Shown piece by piece: positions 36,624 through 48,339 of a stretch of DNA of 64,000 nucleotides. The notes below the pieces were generated by a model, which saw nothing but the letters and a program-made list of their open reading frames with translations, was not told the origin of the DNA and did no database searches. The position numbers were made by a program, and so were the translations under genes. This stretch comes from Cunninghamia lanceolata (lineage: Eukaryota > Streptophyta > Pinopsida > Cupressales > Cupressaceae): positions 5,580,001 to 5,644,000 of the forward strand of contig BSBN01000242.1 of NCBI GenBank assembly GCA_027924645.1, written 5' to 3'. The number at the start of each line of letters is the position of its first letter. Position 1 is the stretch's first letter.

Positions 36624-37770
36624 CTAGTAGCATTGTTTGAGGTGAATCCCATTGATAGGGATTGGCAACACCTCTCCATCTAACTTTGCAAGCTGAAATG
36701 CATTGTGTTGCTTGCATTCTGTGATGATATATGGGCCATCTCACATGGCATCAAACTTGGTGTGTTTACCAGGTTTTCTTTTAAGCTCGTCCCATTTGAA
36801 CACTAGATCTCCTTCCTTGAAGAGTCTTGGAACTGCCTTCTTTTCTGGTTTCTTCCAGCTCCATTAGCTATGCAATCCTAACTTCCACTGGTTGTTCCTC
36901 TAATAATTCAAGTTCCTTGACATAACTTAGAGTTGGCAACTCAACTGAAATTGGCAATTTGGCTTCTTTCCCATAAGTTAGAACATAAGGTGAGTTACAT
37001 GTAGCTCTCTTTGGAGTTATCCTATCAGCCCAAAGGGCTAATTTCAACTTGTCATGTCAAGATCTCTGATTATCATCAACTATTTTCTTAATTATCTTAA
37101 TCAGGTTCTTATTGATTGATTCTGCTTGTCCATTACCCTAGGGGTAGTAGTTGGACGAAGTATTCAAAAATATATTGTTCTTTACAAACCAATCAGAAAC
37201 TCTTAAACCAGTGAATGCTAAAGCATTATCAGAAATGATTGAATCGGGAGTGCCAAACTTGGAAACTAAGTCTTGGTAGAAGTTCAGAACAGAAGTCTCA
37301 TTTACCTCCTTCAATGCAACTACTTCAGTCCACTTTGTGAAGTAATCTGTTGTAGTTAGTATCCATTTATGTCCTTGACTTGAGGGTGGATTGATGAGAC
37401 CAATGAAGTCTAAACCCCACTTACCAAATGGTTGTTCTACCTGAATTGGATGTAGAGGCATGGCTGCAAGCTTTTGCTTTCCTGTAAACACTGAACATTT
37501 ATTATATTTCTTCACCCAATCATGTGCATCTTTAAATAATTCTGGACAATAATAACCAGCTCTCATGATCTTTAGAGCTGTTCTTGGTGCAAAATGGCCT
37601 CCTGAAGGTCCATCATGAAATTCTTCTAAAATTTTCTGAATCTGTTCTAATTCTACACATCTTAACAAAACACCATTAAAATTCCTTTTATACAAAACTC
37701 CACTAATTACAACATAAGGTATGGCTTGTAGCATGTAGTACCTTCTTTTAGATCTGTCCAAACCTTCACG
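36624..37770 (-). pseudogene. C integrase
   Basis: A 207-codon open stretch (37138-37761) contains the zinc-binding region ending in YNKCSVF and the catalytic core with GLDFIGLINPP and IISDNALAF. After a TAG just beyond YYP, the third acidic residue is in GNGQAESINK, so the D-D-E residues are all present. Further frames continue with PYVLTYGKEAKLPI and the C-terminal block GPYIITECKQHNAF ... LDGEVLPIPINGIHLKQCY, stop at 36624-36626. This C-terminus follows the Tat/Athila style and has no chromodomain. Confidence 0.88.
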
Positions 37771-37799
37771 ATAGTCCCTAGTATGTAGATAATGAACCT

Positions 37800-39150
37800 T
37801 TTACTGCACCCAACTTGTAGGTGGGGCTGGGACAACAACTTGCTCTTGGTTTTGTAGCATTGTCTCAGTTTCTTCTGCAAGTTTAGTGTTGTTTTCTTCA
37901 TTACCTGCCAGCTGCTCACACAAACCTTTACCTTAGACAAGCTTTGTAACCTTGATCTGAATGTCATATTCTATCACTTTTGTAATCCATCCAGCCCTTT
38001 TGTCATTTAGATCCTTGCTAAGCAAGAATTCCTTGATTGTTGGATGGGCAACCATTAGCTATATTCTATTGTTAGAAAGCACGTGTTTAAACTTTTTAAG
38101 GCTTCTTATTACATCCAATACATGTTTCTCAACAAATGAATACCTCACCTCATAGTCATGCAGAATTTGGCTAAAGAAAGTGACAGGTTGCTCCAATCCT
38201 TCCTCATTTTGCTGACAGAGCATAGCTAAGATTGTATCAACACTACCAAATGCATACAAGATGAAATCTTTGTCAAAATTTGGATTAATTAGTGTTGGGG
38301 CAGTAGCAAGTGCCTCTTTGATTTCTTCAAAACTTTGCTTACCTTCCTTTGTCCAGTTGAAAGGAATATTCTTTTTTAACGTGATTGTTAGGGGCTGTAA
38401 TAGTGCTGCTATGTTTGGTATGAACCTCCTTACAAAATTGATTCTTCCAAGAAAGATTTGTAAGCCTTTCTTATGAGTTGGAAGAGGTAATGCTAAGATT
38501 GCAGAAATTCTTTCCAGATCTATGGATATTCCATCCTTTGACACTATGTGTCCCAAAAGCTTTCCTTCATGCACAAAAAAGATACTCTTTTTCAGGTTGA
38601 GTGAAACCCCAAATTCCCTGCATCTTTCAAAAATCATCCTTAGATGATTAAAATGATCTTCAACCTTCTTTGAAAACATAGTGACATCATCTAGATATAC
38701 AAGTACAAATTTATTTTTGAGGCCTTGAAAATCCATGTCCATGGCTCTTTGAAAAGTTGCACCTGCATTAGATAATCCAAATGGCATTTTTCTGTAGGCC
38801 ATTGTGCCCCACTTGGTAGTGAAGGCAATCTTGTATTGGTCTTCCTCTTTCACTAAAATTTGATTGTATCTAGACTAACCATCCAATAAAGAGAACCTTT
38901 CTGACCCTGAGACAATCTGTAGAATTTGCTCCATTGAGGGCAGCGGGTAGTGGTCTTTCAGAGAGGCTTTATTCAGATCACGAAAATCAACACAAAGCCT
39001 AATCTCACCATTTTTCTTTCTAATAGGTACCAAGTTAGAAACCCAAGATGTATGCTTTATGGGAAAGATTATGTTACCTTCTATTAGCTTGTTCAATTCA
39101 GTCTTCATGAGTACTTCCAGCTTTGGGTTTAATGGTCTCTATTTTTGTCT
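37800..39150 (-). pseudogene. C reverse transcriptase and native RNase H
   Basis: RT blocks: SNLVPIRKKNGEIRLCVDFR, LNKASLKDHYPLP, the MPFGLSNAGATFQRAMD block and the catalytic box LVYLDDVTMFSK. The connection domain has FLGRINFVRRFIPN. The native RNase H begins FILYAFGSVDTILAMLCQ, where the first catalytic Asp has become Ala and other acidic positions are not evident, as is typical of Tat elements with a second RNase H. A 264-codon open stretch (38059-38853) covers most of the domain. Confidence 0.9.
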
Positions 39151-39526
39151 AACTGGTTTGGCCTTGGGTTCCAGCTTAATAGTGTGTTGAGCTAACTCAG
39201 GGTTAAAACCCTTTAGATCTCCATACTCCTAAGCAAATGCATCACTGAATTCTTGACACAGTTAAATAAAAGCTTGTTGTTCTTCTTTTGTGCAAACTTT
39301 TCCAAGCTTAAGCAGCTTGTCCTTGAATATCTCCATAGGCTCATAATGCTCTTGTTTCACAAATAAGCTGGCTTTATCTCTTCTAGCGTGATCATCATTG
39401 TTAAAGATTGATTCTAATGTGACCAAACCTTTAGGCAACTTATTTGACTTTAACTGTAATATCTGGTCATCATATTGCTACAGCCATTTCTATTGATTTC
39501 ATGCAGCAAACTTACCTTCTTCCATT

Positions 39527-39724
39527 AGAAAATTAACAATTTGTTCATCACTATCAAAGACTTGCCAACTTGTATTATTGTCTGGTACTGATGGTCTGAT
39601 AGCAACTTTAACATAAAGAGGAGTAAGAAAATTAACAATTTGTTCATCACTATCAAAGACTTGCCAACTTGTATTATTGTCTGGTACTGATGGTCTGACA
39701 ACAACTTTAACATAAAGAGGAGTA
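39527..39724 (-). repeat. Tandem duplication of 99 bp (33 codons) in C pol
   Basis: Two adjacent 99-bp units (39527-39625 and 39626-39724), nearly identical, in frame. Each encodes a segment with LYVKV, RPSVPDNNTSWQVFDSDEQI and VNFL. It lies between the archaeal-type RNase H and RT and does not disrupt the frame. Confidence 0.9.
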
Positions 39725-39738
39725 TGAACATTCTTCAT

Positions 39739-40290
39739 TTATGTTGGAATATCATACTCAGCACCAATAGTAGCCAATTTGTCAGCCTGTTTATTATCAA
39801 TCCTTGGTATAGACATCAAATTAAAAGCTTCAAACTCATCTATCATATCCCAAACTCTGTGTTTGTACAGTTTCAAGAAATCATTTTTTGTGGCAGCAAT
39901 ATTCCTCACTTGTTTTACTACTAATTCACTATCCCCATATACTTTAAGGCATTTAATATTTCTTTTTCTAGCCCATTCCAATCCATGCACTAGTGCCTCA
40001 TACTCAGCTGAGTTATTTGAACAACTGAAAGCAAAATGAAAAGATGAATAATACTTTTCACCTGTGGGAGAAACTAAAACAACTCCTCCACTAGCACCAA
40101 TTCTGCTTCTAGAACCGTCAAAATATAGCTGCCAAACATCATTATCAGATTGTATAGTTTGCTGATTTTCTCCTTTTAACAGGTTTGGAATAGTAGTACC
40201 CTTCTCTTGGATCATATAAACACCAAGATCTATTTCATCCATTTGATCAAAAGGATACGTCTCATGATTTTCTACTGCCCATTGATCCAA
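39739..40290 (-). pseudogene. C archaeal-type RNase H (aRNH) located before RT
   Basis: An open 183-codon stretch with a complete RNase H1-like fold signature: YFDGSRSRIGASGGVVLVSP (first Asp), NSAEYEALVHGLEWA (Glu), VYGDSELVVKQV (Asp) and RIDNKQADKLA (last Asp). The DEDD quartet is intact. It would degrade RNA in RNA/DNA hybrids during reverse transcription. This domain class is known in Tat elements, where it normally follows the native RNase H. Here it is upstream of RT and in the same reading phase. Confidence 0.88.
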
Positions 40291-41000
40291 AACTAAGTCA
40301 GGTATGCCCTCTAAAGGTGTATTTGGGTCTTGGATAGTAGTTGGTTCTTCTTGATAAAAAAATTGAAAGAATCTTTAGTACCATATTTGGTTCTAAAAAA
40401 TAGGTGAGTCCAATCAGAGGATAAATAGCCTCCTAATTTTGCTGTGAAGTCTCTTGATAGACAAATAGCAAAGTGAGGTGGTAGATCAATAACATGGATG
40501 TCCTAATGGATTACAAAATTGGGGCATGCATGTAAGGTAAGACCAAGATTTTTCAACATCCTCACTATATTCACTTCAGTACCATATAATTGAACAACCC
40601 CCTTGCAACAGGTTCATAATTCAAACCAAGCTTGTCAGCTAACTGTTTGGGCATCACAGAGCTACTAGCTTTTGAGTCAATCATACAGTTATGGACCAAA
40701 TGGTTGCCAACTATCAAGGTAAAATAAAAAGGAGGTGGTTTGCTCACTTGTTTTGGCTATTCATTCTTATTTTGTGCTTCATTGGTGAGCACAACCTAGG
40801 GCTGACTTGTTTGAGCTTCATTGGACAAAGATAACCGAACTAAGGCATCTTGTAACAAATCTTTCTGACCTGGGATGTGTAATGCATCCAATATAGACAT
40901 GCTACTAGTGGCCTTTTTCATATGATCAAGAATATTGAAAGAAGGACCACTAACCTTTTGCTGTATTTTGGGAACAACAACATCTTATTGTACTTTGGTT
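40291..41000 (-). pseudogene. C protease remnant
   Basis: About 40590-40740 on the minus strand reads YFTLIVGNHLVHNCMIDSKA followed by SSSVMPKQLADKLGL. This is the aspartic-protease N-terminal strand pair and the 'D-S/T-G-A-S ... LG' pattern, but the Gly of the triad is Lys here (DSKAS), which would destroy the active site. The flanking linker (40760-41000) is Gln/Pro/Ser-rich with stops. Confidence 0.6.
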
Positions 41001-42553
41001 GGCTGTGATTGAGCTTCTAGCTATCTTTTATTAGTTGTTCGCTATCCTCTTGGTAGAATATGAACATTTTGAGAAGTAGAAGCTTCAGGTTGACTTTGTT
41101 GACCTGTAGAAGCTTGATTTTTGCCTTTATCAGTTTGTTGTACTTTTTCAGCTTGTTGTTTGTTGACATCAGCTTGTTGTAACTCAACAGCTCTCTTTTT
41201 TGATCTGGTATTTGCTGCAATGTTGGTAAATGACTATTTCTGCCCTGGTAATTGATTTACTCCACAAAAATCATTAACTTGCCAATTCATTAAAGCAACA
41301 TCATGATTAATATGTTGAGTTTGGAAATCTAGCTGATCATTAACATCACTTGTATTTTTAGCAATAGCATAATTATTCTGGACCATGAGTGCTTGACTGA
41401 CCACTCCATTCGTGCAAGTAGCCTAGTTATGAGGTTGGTTACATGAATAACACCATACATAATCTTGAGCCATGTTATTTTGCATAGGTACAAGCTCTTT
41501 TGATGAGCTGACAACATTGGGACTATACTGTTGATTTGGCCTATTGTTATAATTCCTTCTCTATCCTTGGTAATCTGCCTAATAAGGAGGCCTATTTGCC
41601 TGATATGGGGCTTGGTATGGTCTACTATTTTGATGTTACTGTATTTTAAGATTCACTAAGTCATTATTATCAGTCTGCAACAACTTTGCTATATTTTGTT
41701 GATTACCCTTAAGCTCTTGTATATTAGAATGGATTGGATCAACATTTTTTTTTACAGTTGTTTGATAGCCAAAGGCTGGTATAGTAGGTATTGATGCAAT
41801 AGGAGGCACTGAAATTGGCATTAAGGGCTAAATGTTAGGAAATATAGGCATAAGAGGCCTTGGTGCAATTTTGCCATCCTGAATAAGACTATTTTTAGCT
41901 TTAATACCTATATCAAATGCTCATAGTAAAGTTGCTCCACCCATTGACTGAATCATAACAGCTATATCACTATTCAATGCTCTAAGATAATATAGAAATG
42001 CATGTTCAGGTGTAGGTTTTACTGTTGCTGGAATTCTATTCTAGGTCCTTTGGAACTGGAAATTGAAATCTAACATCTGCTCTTGTGGAGCCCTCTTGAT
42101 GGTTGTCATCTGCTCAACAAGTGGTAGATGATCTGATTTGTCTTGAAACTGCTTGTTCAAGGCACTTCCTAACTCATCCCATGATGTAATAGAGTTAACA
42201 TCTAATCCTTGAAACCACTAAAGAGCTTTGCCTTTTAAGGATGTTGCTAGTAGCCTGATTGCTACATTCTCTTCTATAACATGATGGACCCCACAAAGTG
42301 AAGCCACATCTTTGATGTGTTCTATTGGTGTAGTACCATCTTCACCAGTAAAACTAAGCAGACTTTTGAGTGCAACTACTGGTATTGCATCATGCTGCTG
42401 AGAATTCAATGGGCTACCCCCATTAAAAGTCACAAATGGCTAATTTCTAGGTGGTCTTTGAGTTGCCATTTGAATAATAGGTACTTGTACCGCCTAAAAA
42501 ATAGGCACTGGTGTCTCTTGGAGGATGGGTACTTGTTCTTCTTGAAAAACTGG
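41001..42553 (-). pseudogene. C gag, interrupted by element D
   Basis: Minus-strand gag core: TPIEHIKDVASLCGVHHVI, KGKAL-stop-WFQGL, SWDELGSALNKQF, and EQMLDFNFQF-type residues. A Pro/Ile-rich linker (41636-41821) and a cysteine-containing motif (YVWCYSCNQPHN-stop-ATC, near 41430-41470) that looks like a zinc knuckle follow. A Gln/Lys-rich tail reaches about 41000. The reading frame continues upstream through a Val/Pro/Gln-rich stretch to 42553, where the LTR of D starts, so D landed inside this gag. Confidence 0.7.
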
Positions 42554-43806
42554 TGATGAGGTATAAGTAACCTCATTTATTTAATGGATCAAATAGCCTT
42601 TTTACACTATCCAATTCCCTAGCCTTGCCAATTTATTTATTTTTATAAGCAATATTTATCTATTTTTAATAAAATATTGTACAAATCCTGATTTCCTAAA
42701 TTGATTGAAACTAGTTTTTAAATGTTGATTTAATGGCATGAAAAGTTGGGTAACTTTGCAAGTTAATGCATTGCCTAAGAAGTGGACATTATGCAGCTGT
42801 GGACGAGTGCGCCAGAAGTTGGGGGCTCCAGAAATTTTAGGCTTGCATTTAATGAAGACTTTGTTTTATTCTACTATTTCTGTGGTTACCCAAAAGACAT
42901 TATGACTCCACTCAGAGTCCTTTTTATGTTTAAAAGACAATAATAGTTAAGATCTTATTTTTCAGTTATAAGACTTCCTCAACTGGCATTTTCCCACCAT
43001 TGGAAGTTTAGGAGTTTTTGAAGTAGTTCAATTTTTGTCGTTGCTCAAAATATGGATATAAATAGACACTATGGATGAATGAAAATTAATCCTTTAGTTT
43101 TTCAAAAATCATTAGAGCTGTGTACTTGCAATTTTTATGAATGGATTGAGTTTTAGTTTCTTGAAAAAAATATGAAGATTTGAATGGAGTTCTCATGTGT
43201 TGTTGAAGCGATTGAATGTGACCTGAGTTAAGACAAGCTTCTCCCACGAGTTGGCCACTCGCAGGACTATAGGATAGATAAGTATTTTCATTTTTGTGGA
43301 TGTTTTTATTCAGTAGAAGATAGTTTATGTATAGCTTCTGTCGTCAACCTGCAGGGTGTGTTGTGTAAAAGTTAAACTGTTGTGTACTGTTGTTTGGAAT
43401 TTTCTGTGTTCATTAGAAGTTTTCCAGCGCATCTGGCTTAGTTAGAATTACTATTTTCTAATGGTTAGAATTTGGAGTGCTTGCAACTTAGCAAATTGCA
43501 GTTGTGAATTGTTAGTATAGAATTTATCTACTTTCTAGTGTAAAGTTTATCTGCTTTCTAAGTGTAGAATTTATATGCTTTCTAGTCTAGAGTTTTCATG
43601 CTTCTTAGTATAGAATTTGAATGCTTTCTGTAGAAGGATAAAATTGTTGTTTCATTTCATGTACTGTTTCAACTTTTTAACAGATCTAGAAAATTGTTTC
43701 TCAATGAAATATCCAAACTCCCTATTGCAGATAGCCTTGGACACTACCCCGGTCGATAAACTGATAATTTTCATCTAAAGTGTTAGGACCTTACAACAGC
43801 CTATCA
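42554..43806 (+). repeat. D 5' LTR
   Basis: 1253 bp, TGATGAGG at the start and CCTATCA at the end, which form short inverted termini. The end lies 5 bp before the primer-binding site. It is collinear with 54285-55532. Short internal repetition occurs at 43515-43625 (AGTATAGAATTTATCT and AGTGTAGAATTTATATGC-like units). Confidence 0.9.
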
Positions 43807-43811
43807 CTTTT

Positions 43812-43829
43812 TGGTGTCGTTGCCGGGGA
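43812..43829 (+). promoter_or_regulatory. D primer-binding site (tRNA-Asp type)
   Basis: TGGTGTCGTTGCCGGGGA, matching the plant tRNA-Asp 3'-end complement TGGCGCCGTTGCCGGGGA with two C-to-T changes. This site is characteristic of many Athila/Tat elements. Confidence 0.85.
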
Positions 43830-43989
43830 TACGTGATCTTTTCTAAGTGTTATTAGGGCATGCTTGGGAATTCCTTGTAGTAAACACCCAAAAATAGTTA
43901 CCAAACCTCTCTTTCAGCATGGTCAGAAAGTGAGGCCCACATGGAAGATTCATACCAAAAACCCCCCAATAGTAATTCCAACCATAAAT

Positions 43990-45790
43990 AGGAAGAAGTC
44001 TCAGCTGAAGAACTAAATTACGAATTGATCGAGTAGGATCAACCTGAGACCTCCCATCGTACCCCAGAAGTTTTGCCAATTGACCCAATCTTTGAGAAGA
44101 TAATTATTCAACCAACCAACCTAGTCTTTGAGGAAGAGAACATTCCTTTTGACATTATGGCTAACAATCTCCATAATGATGATATGGCAAGAAGACCAGT
44201 AGCACGAACCTTTACCTACCCTATCACTCTCAACAAAGATGATGATGCACCAATGAAAAACATTTCACCATCTATCTTTTTGAATTTCAGGGGACTTTCT
44301 TCTAAAGATCCTGACCAATTCCTCTTTGAGTTCAAAGTCTTGTGTCAAACATACGACTACAAGAATGACAATTAGAAGCTTAAACTTTTCCCCTCCACTC
44401 TGAGAGACGCTACAATGCATTGGTTTATGGGACTAGCTTCTAGATCAATAACTAACTGGGATGACATGGAAACTATTTTCTTAGAAAAATACCAGAGTTA
44501 TTGCAGAGTTAGTGATAGAAAGGAAGAACTATTCAAACTAAGACAAAAAGAGGATGAGAGCCTGGAAGATTATCTTGATAGATTTATCTTTCTAACCAAA
44601 CGAGGTGGTGAGGAAGCCATAAGTCCAGAGATTCTAAAGACTATATTCCTCAAAGAACTTGATGAGGATGCGAGGAGAAGCATAGATCTAATGGGAAAAG
44701 GAGATGTGTCCCAACTCAAACTTACTGATATCTCTGAGTTATGTTAGAATTTTTCCCGTACTCGAGGAGGAATCTAAAAATCTAGCCTCCTAAGGAGCTC
44801 CAATGAAATAGGTAAATTGCGAGAGGAAATAGCGAATCTAAAAACTGACATTCTTATTCAGCTGAACACTACCTTGGATGGAATACAAGCTAAAACACGT
44901 AACCTTGAGACCTAATCCATCTATTGTCCTAGGTGTCGAAACAAGCATCTATTAAGAGAATGTCCTTTGTACAAGGTTGACACTTGCCAAATTTGTGAAA
45001 AGAGTCATACCACTGATCAATGTGAGATTCTAAATGCTATCAAGACTTCTAAAAAATGACCATCTCACACTAAGGAAGAAATCAATTTCGTAGGCCAGAG
45101 ACCTAGAGGAAATTTCTCCTATGGTCAAAACTCAAACCCTACATGGCGACCTCCAAACCCTTGGAACAATACTCAGTGGTCAGCTCCACGGCCTTCAATA
45201 CCACCTGGATGGGGATCTTATCCACCTTGGGGACCACCTGAATGGATGAACCAAGCTTGGGGAAACCCCCAATGGCCAAATCAGCAATGGCATCCTCACA
45301 ATCAACCTCCACAATGGAATTAGCAACCAAACCAATTCTACAATGGTCCTAGATGAATGCCAAATCCACAACAGAACCTTCTAATGGCTCCCCAAAACCC
45401 TCAACAGAATGAACAAGTTAATCAACCACCATTGCTGGCACAACCTGTCCCTAATCCCAAGAACACACGTCAAAATGCCCCAGTGTATGCTGATGATTAG
45501 GATAACATGGTAGGGGTCAATGCTATCTATTGTGGAAACCTTCAATTGAGATTGGGAAAACACTTAATCAACCGACCATTGTTGAAGTTACAGAAGACCC
45601 AGACAAAGGACTCAACATAGAACCTGAGAGTCCTCTTGTACCTATAGAACATGACTCCAAGAAAACTCAGGAGGAATCATCCTTACCGCCACCCCAGATA
45701 ACCTCATCACCTATCGTAGGACCATCTCAGGAAGAAGTTGTTAAGAAACCACCAACGATTCCAGAAAAAATCCCATGTTAGGAAGGAAAA
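43990..45790 (+). pseudogene. D gag with two zinc knuckles
   Basis: The capsid core reads FLNFRGLSSKDPDQFLFEFK, LRDATMHWFMGLASRSITNW and EDESLEDYLDRFIFL, the retrotransposon-gag pattern. Two tandem zinc knuckles at 44925-45023 read C-P-R-C-R-N-K-H-L-L-R-E-C and C-Q-I-C-E-K-S-H-T-T-D-Q-C, both C-x2-C-x3-H-x4-C. A Trp/Pro/Gln/Asn-rich tail follows (45110-45480), then an acidic linker that is one frame off (45530-45781), implying compensating indels. Several in-frame stops make it inactive. Confidence 0.88.
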
Positions 45791-45959
45791 CCCAGGCACC
45801 TTTTCTGGATCATCTCAGATCAAATGTCCTCAAGAACCCACCAGAAGTATCATTGTCTAATGAAACTTCTTTGATACAAGAAATTAAACGACTCCATATC
45901 GAGATTCCTCTGTTATAAATGATTAAAGAAATTCTGAACTAAACTAGCTATTTAAACAA

Positions 45960-46967
45960 TTGTGCATTAAAACACCAAGAAGGAAACCAAAACAGATTAA
46001 TACGGTGCACATTAATAAATATCTAGCTGAACTTTTATCTGGGAAAACCTTAACTCCAAAATATGGTGACCCAACTAGCCCACTTATAATAATAACAATT
46101 AATGGAGTGGCAATACCTAATGCATTGGTGGACTTGGGTGCAGCCATTAACGTTATAAAAATGGATGTTATGGAAAAACTTGGACTCACTGACCTTCACC
46201 CCACAACTACCATATTATAAATGGCAAATCAGGCCATAGCTATTCCCAAAGGAGTCTTATAAAATGTCCCTGTCAAGGTTGACGATTGGGAATATCCAGT
46301 AGACTTCCAAGTTCTCCAGTCCCTCACACCCAAAGACAGTTACCCAGTAATACTGGGTAGACCATGGTTAGCTACAGTCACAACCAAGATTGACTACAAA
46401 GCAGGAGGAATGGTCATTTCACATGGTCTCAGTAGCAAACATCTAAGTCTATACCCCCTCGCTCAACCTGCAGAATATAACCAAGTCTAGGTGGATGAAT
46501 CAGATGAATCTGATAAGCAAGAAAATCTAGCTTCACTTGCCATGGTGGTTATTAAACAACACAATGAAGAACTGGAAGATGAATTAGACAACGTCCAACA
46601 TCTTTCCATAGGCTCAGAAGATGAAGAAGCTTTAGAGGTGGAAGAAATTTTAGGACATCCAATCCACATTAACGATGAAGAACATGATTATACCAACTTA
46701 ACAACTCGACCCTGTCCCCTAGAAAATATCATCTTGAAAACAAATCATTTCTTCTCAGATATTGTCAAACTTCATAGAATCATACCACATAGCTGTCCTC
46801 TCAACACATTAACAGAAGAAGTTCACACTATCATCTCCAATTACCCTGGAACCAAGACTATAATGTTATTGTCAGGAAAGACTTTAAATATCAATAGTTG
46901 GTTGACAGAATCTGATGAGCGCAAATTATTTGATGTTTTGATGAACATGTCCAAAGCTTTTGCTTAG
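45960..46967 (+). pseudogene. D aspartic protease and acidic linker
   Basis: The protease strand reads ITINGVAIPNALVDLGAAIN (about 46090-46150), with the D-L-G-A form of the active-site triad common in Athila-type elements. DSYPVILGRPWLATVTTKID near 46340 is the second signature. From 46491 an acidic linker (VDESDESDKQENL, SIGSEDEEALEVEE) leads to RT. Stops at 46218, 46260 and 46489 break it. Confidence 0.85.
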
Positions 46968-47039
46968 GACTATATAGATATGAGAGGAATCCACCCAAGT
47001 GTTTACACCCACCACATCTATACCCAAGACGTTAGACTA

Positions 47040-48330
47040 GTCCGTCAATCCTAGTGAAGACTCAATCCAACTCTCAAAGATGTTGTCAAAACTACAATTG
47101 AGAAAATCTTACAAGTGGGATTTATTTATCCTATTTTAGATAGCAAATGGGTTTCACCCTTAGTGGTAGTTCCAAAGAAAAATGGGAAATGGAGAGTGTG
47201 CATTGACTACCAAGAACTCAACAAAGCAACCTACAGAGATTATTTCCCACTGCCCTTCATAGACCAAGTTTTGGATAATCTAGCAAGAAGGAAGTATTTC
47301 TCATTTCTGGATGGATTTAGCGGATATAACCAAATACAAGTGGCATTAGAGGACCAGGACAAAACTACTTTCACCTATCCTTGGGGAACATTCGCATATC
47401 GTGTTCTTTCCTTTGGGCTTTGTAATGCTCCTGCCACGTTTCAAAGAGTTGTTTTGGCTATCTTTGCTGAGCTCGTAAATGACTGTGTAGAAGTCTATAT
47501 GGATGACTTCATAGTCTATGGTTCCACTTTCGATGAAGGTCTCAAAAATCTGGATAGAGTGTTACAATGATGTGAAGATCATCAACTATCTCTAAGCCAT
47601 GAGAAATGTCTCATAATGGTAGAATAAGGTATAGTACTGGGACACCATATTTTAGCCAAAGGGATAAAGGTTGACCCTAAGAAGATTGAAGTGATACAAC
47701 AAATAGAAACCCCAAAGAATCAAACCAATATCAGAAGTTTCTTAGGACATGCTGGTTATTACCAGAGATTCATAGAAAACTTTAGGAAGATTACAGCTCC
47801 CATGTTCTCTCTTCTGCAGAAAGATGTGGATTTTACCTGGACAGAAGAATGTCAAAAATCTTTTGACATCATTAAAGAAAAGCTTGTCTCAGCCCTAGTT
47901 TTACGAGGACCTAACTGGAAACTTCCCTTCCATATATATGCTGATTCTTCCAATGATGCTATTGGAGCAGTGTTAGGCCAAGAAGATGAGAACAAAGGAA
48001 AATATGCTATATACTTCATTAGCAAAAACCTGAGCCCCACATAACAAAATTACACTACCACGAAGAAGGAATTTCTAGCAATAGTCCATGCAATAAACAA
48101 ATTTTGGCATTACATTACAGGATACAAAGTGACTATATTCATAGACCATTCAGCTATCAAGTACCTGATGAACAAACCCTCAGTGAATGGATGCATAATC
48201 AGATGATTATTACTTCTCTAAGAATTCAATGTGACCATAATGGATAAGCCTGGGAAATTCAACATAGTTGCAGATTTTCTATCTCGGATAAAGCAAGATT
48301 ATGGAGATTGTACTCCTGTATAGGATGAAT
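47040..48330 (+). pseudogene. D reverse transcriptase and RNase H
   Basis: RT blocks: FIYPILDSKWVSPLVVVPKK, WRVCIDYQELNKATYRDYFP, YFSFLDGFSGYNQIQVA, WGTFAYRVLSFGLCNAPATF, and the catalytic box EVYMDDFIVYG (YMDD, intact). The connection has IRSFLGHAGYYQRFIENF. RNase H starts FHIYADSSNDAIGAVLGQ with the first Asp intact and continues TTTKKEFLAIVHAINKFWHY and FIDHSAIKYLM. Stops, including just after the RT palm and within RNase H, disrupt the frame. Confidence 0.92.
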
Positions 48331-48339
48331 TTCCTGATG

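Larger units (their letters stand above)
32833..42553 (-). mobile_element. C: Tat-type Ty3/gypsy element, 5' end lost
   Basis: Minus-strand order: gag (interrupted by D at 42554), protease, archaeal-type RNase H, RT, native RNase H, integrase, and a probable 3' LTR ending at 32833. From about 40290 to 37138 RNase H, RT and integrase lie in one reading phase (with stops), so they belong to one polyprotein. Its 5' LTR and gag start are missing, removed with the deletion right of element D. It is inserted in the RT of B2. Confidence 0.8.

Noticed and set aside
36661..36670. ATTGGCAACA followed by a pyrimidine tract as the LTR end and polypurine tract of element C
   Set aside because: This stretch is inside the conserved integrase C-terminus (LDGEVLPIPINGIHLKQCY), which continues to the stop at 36624.
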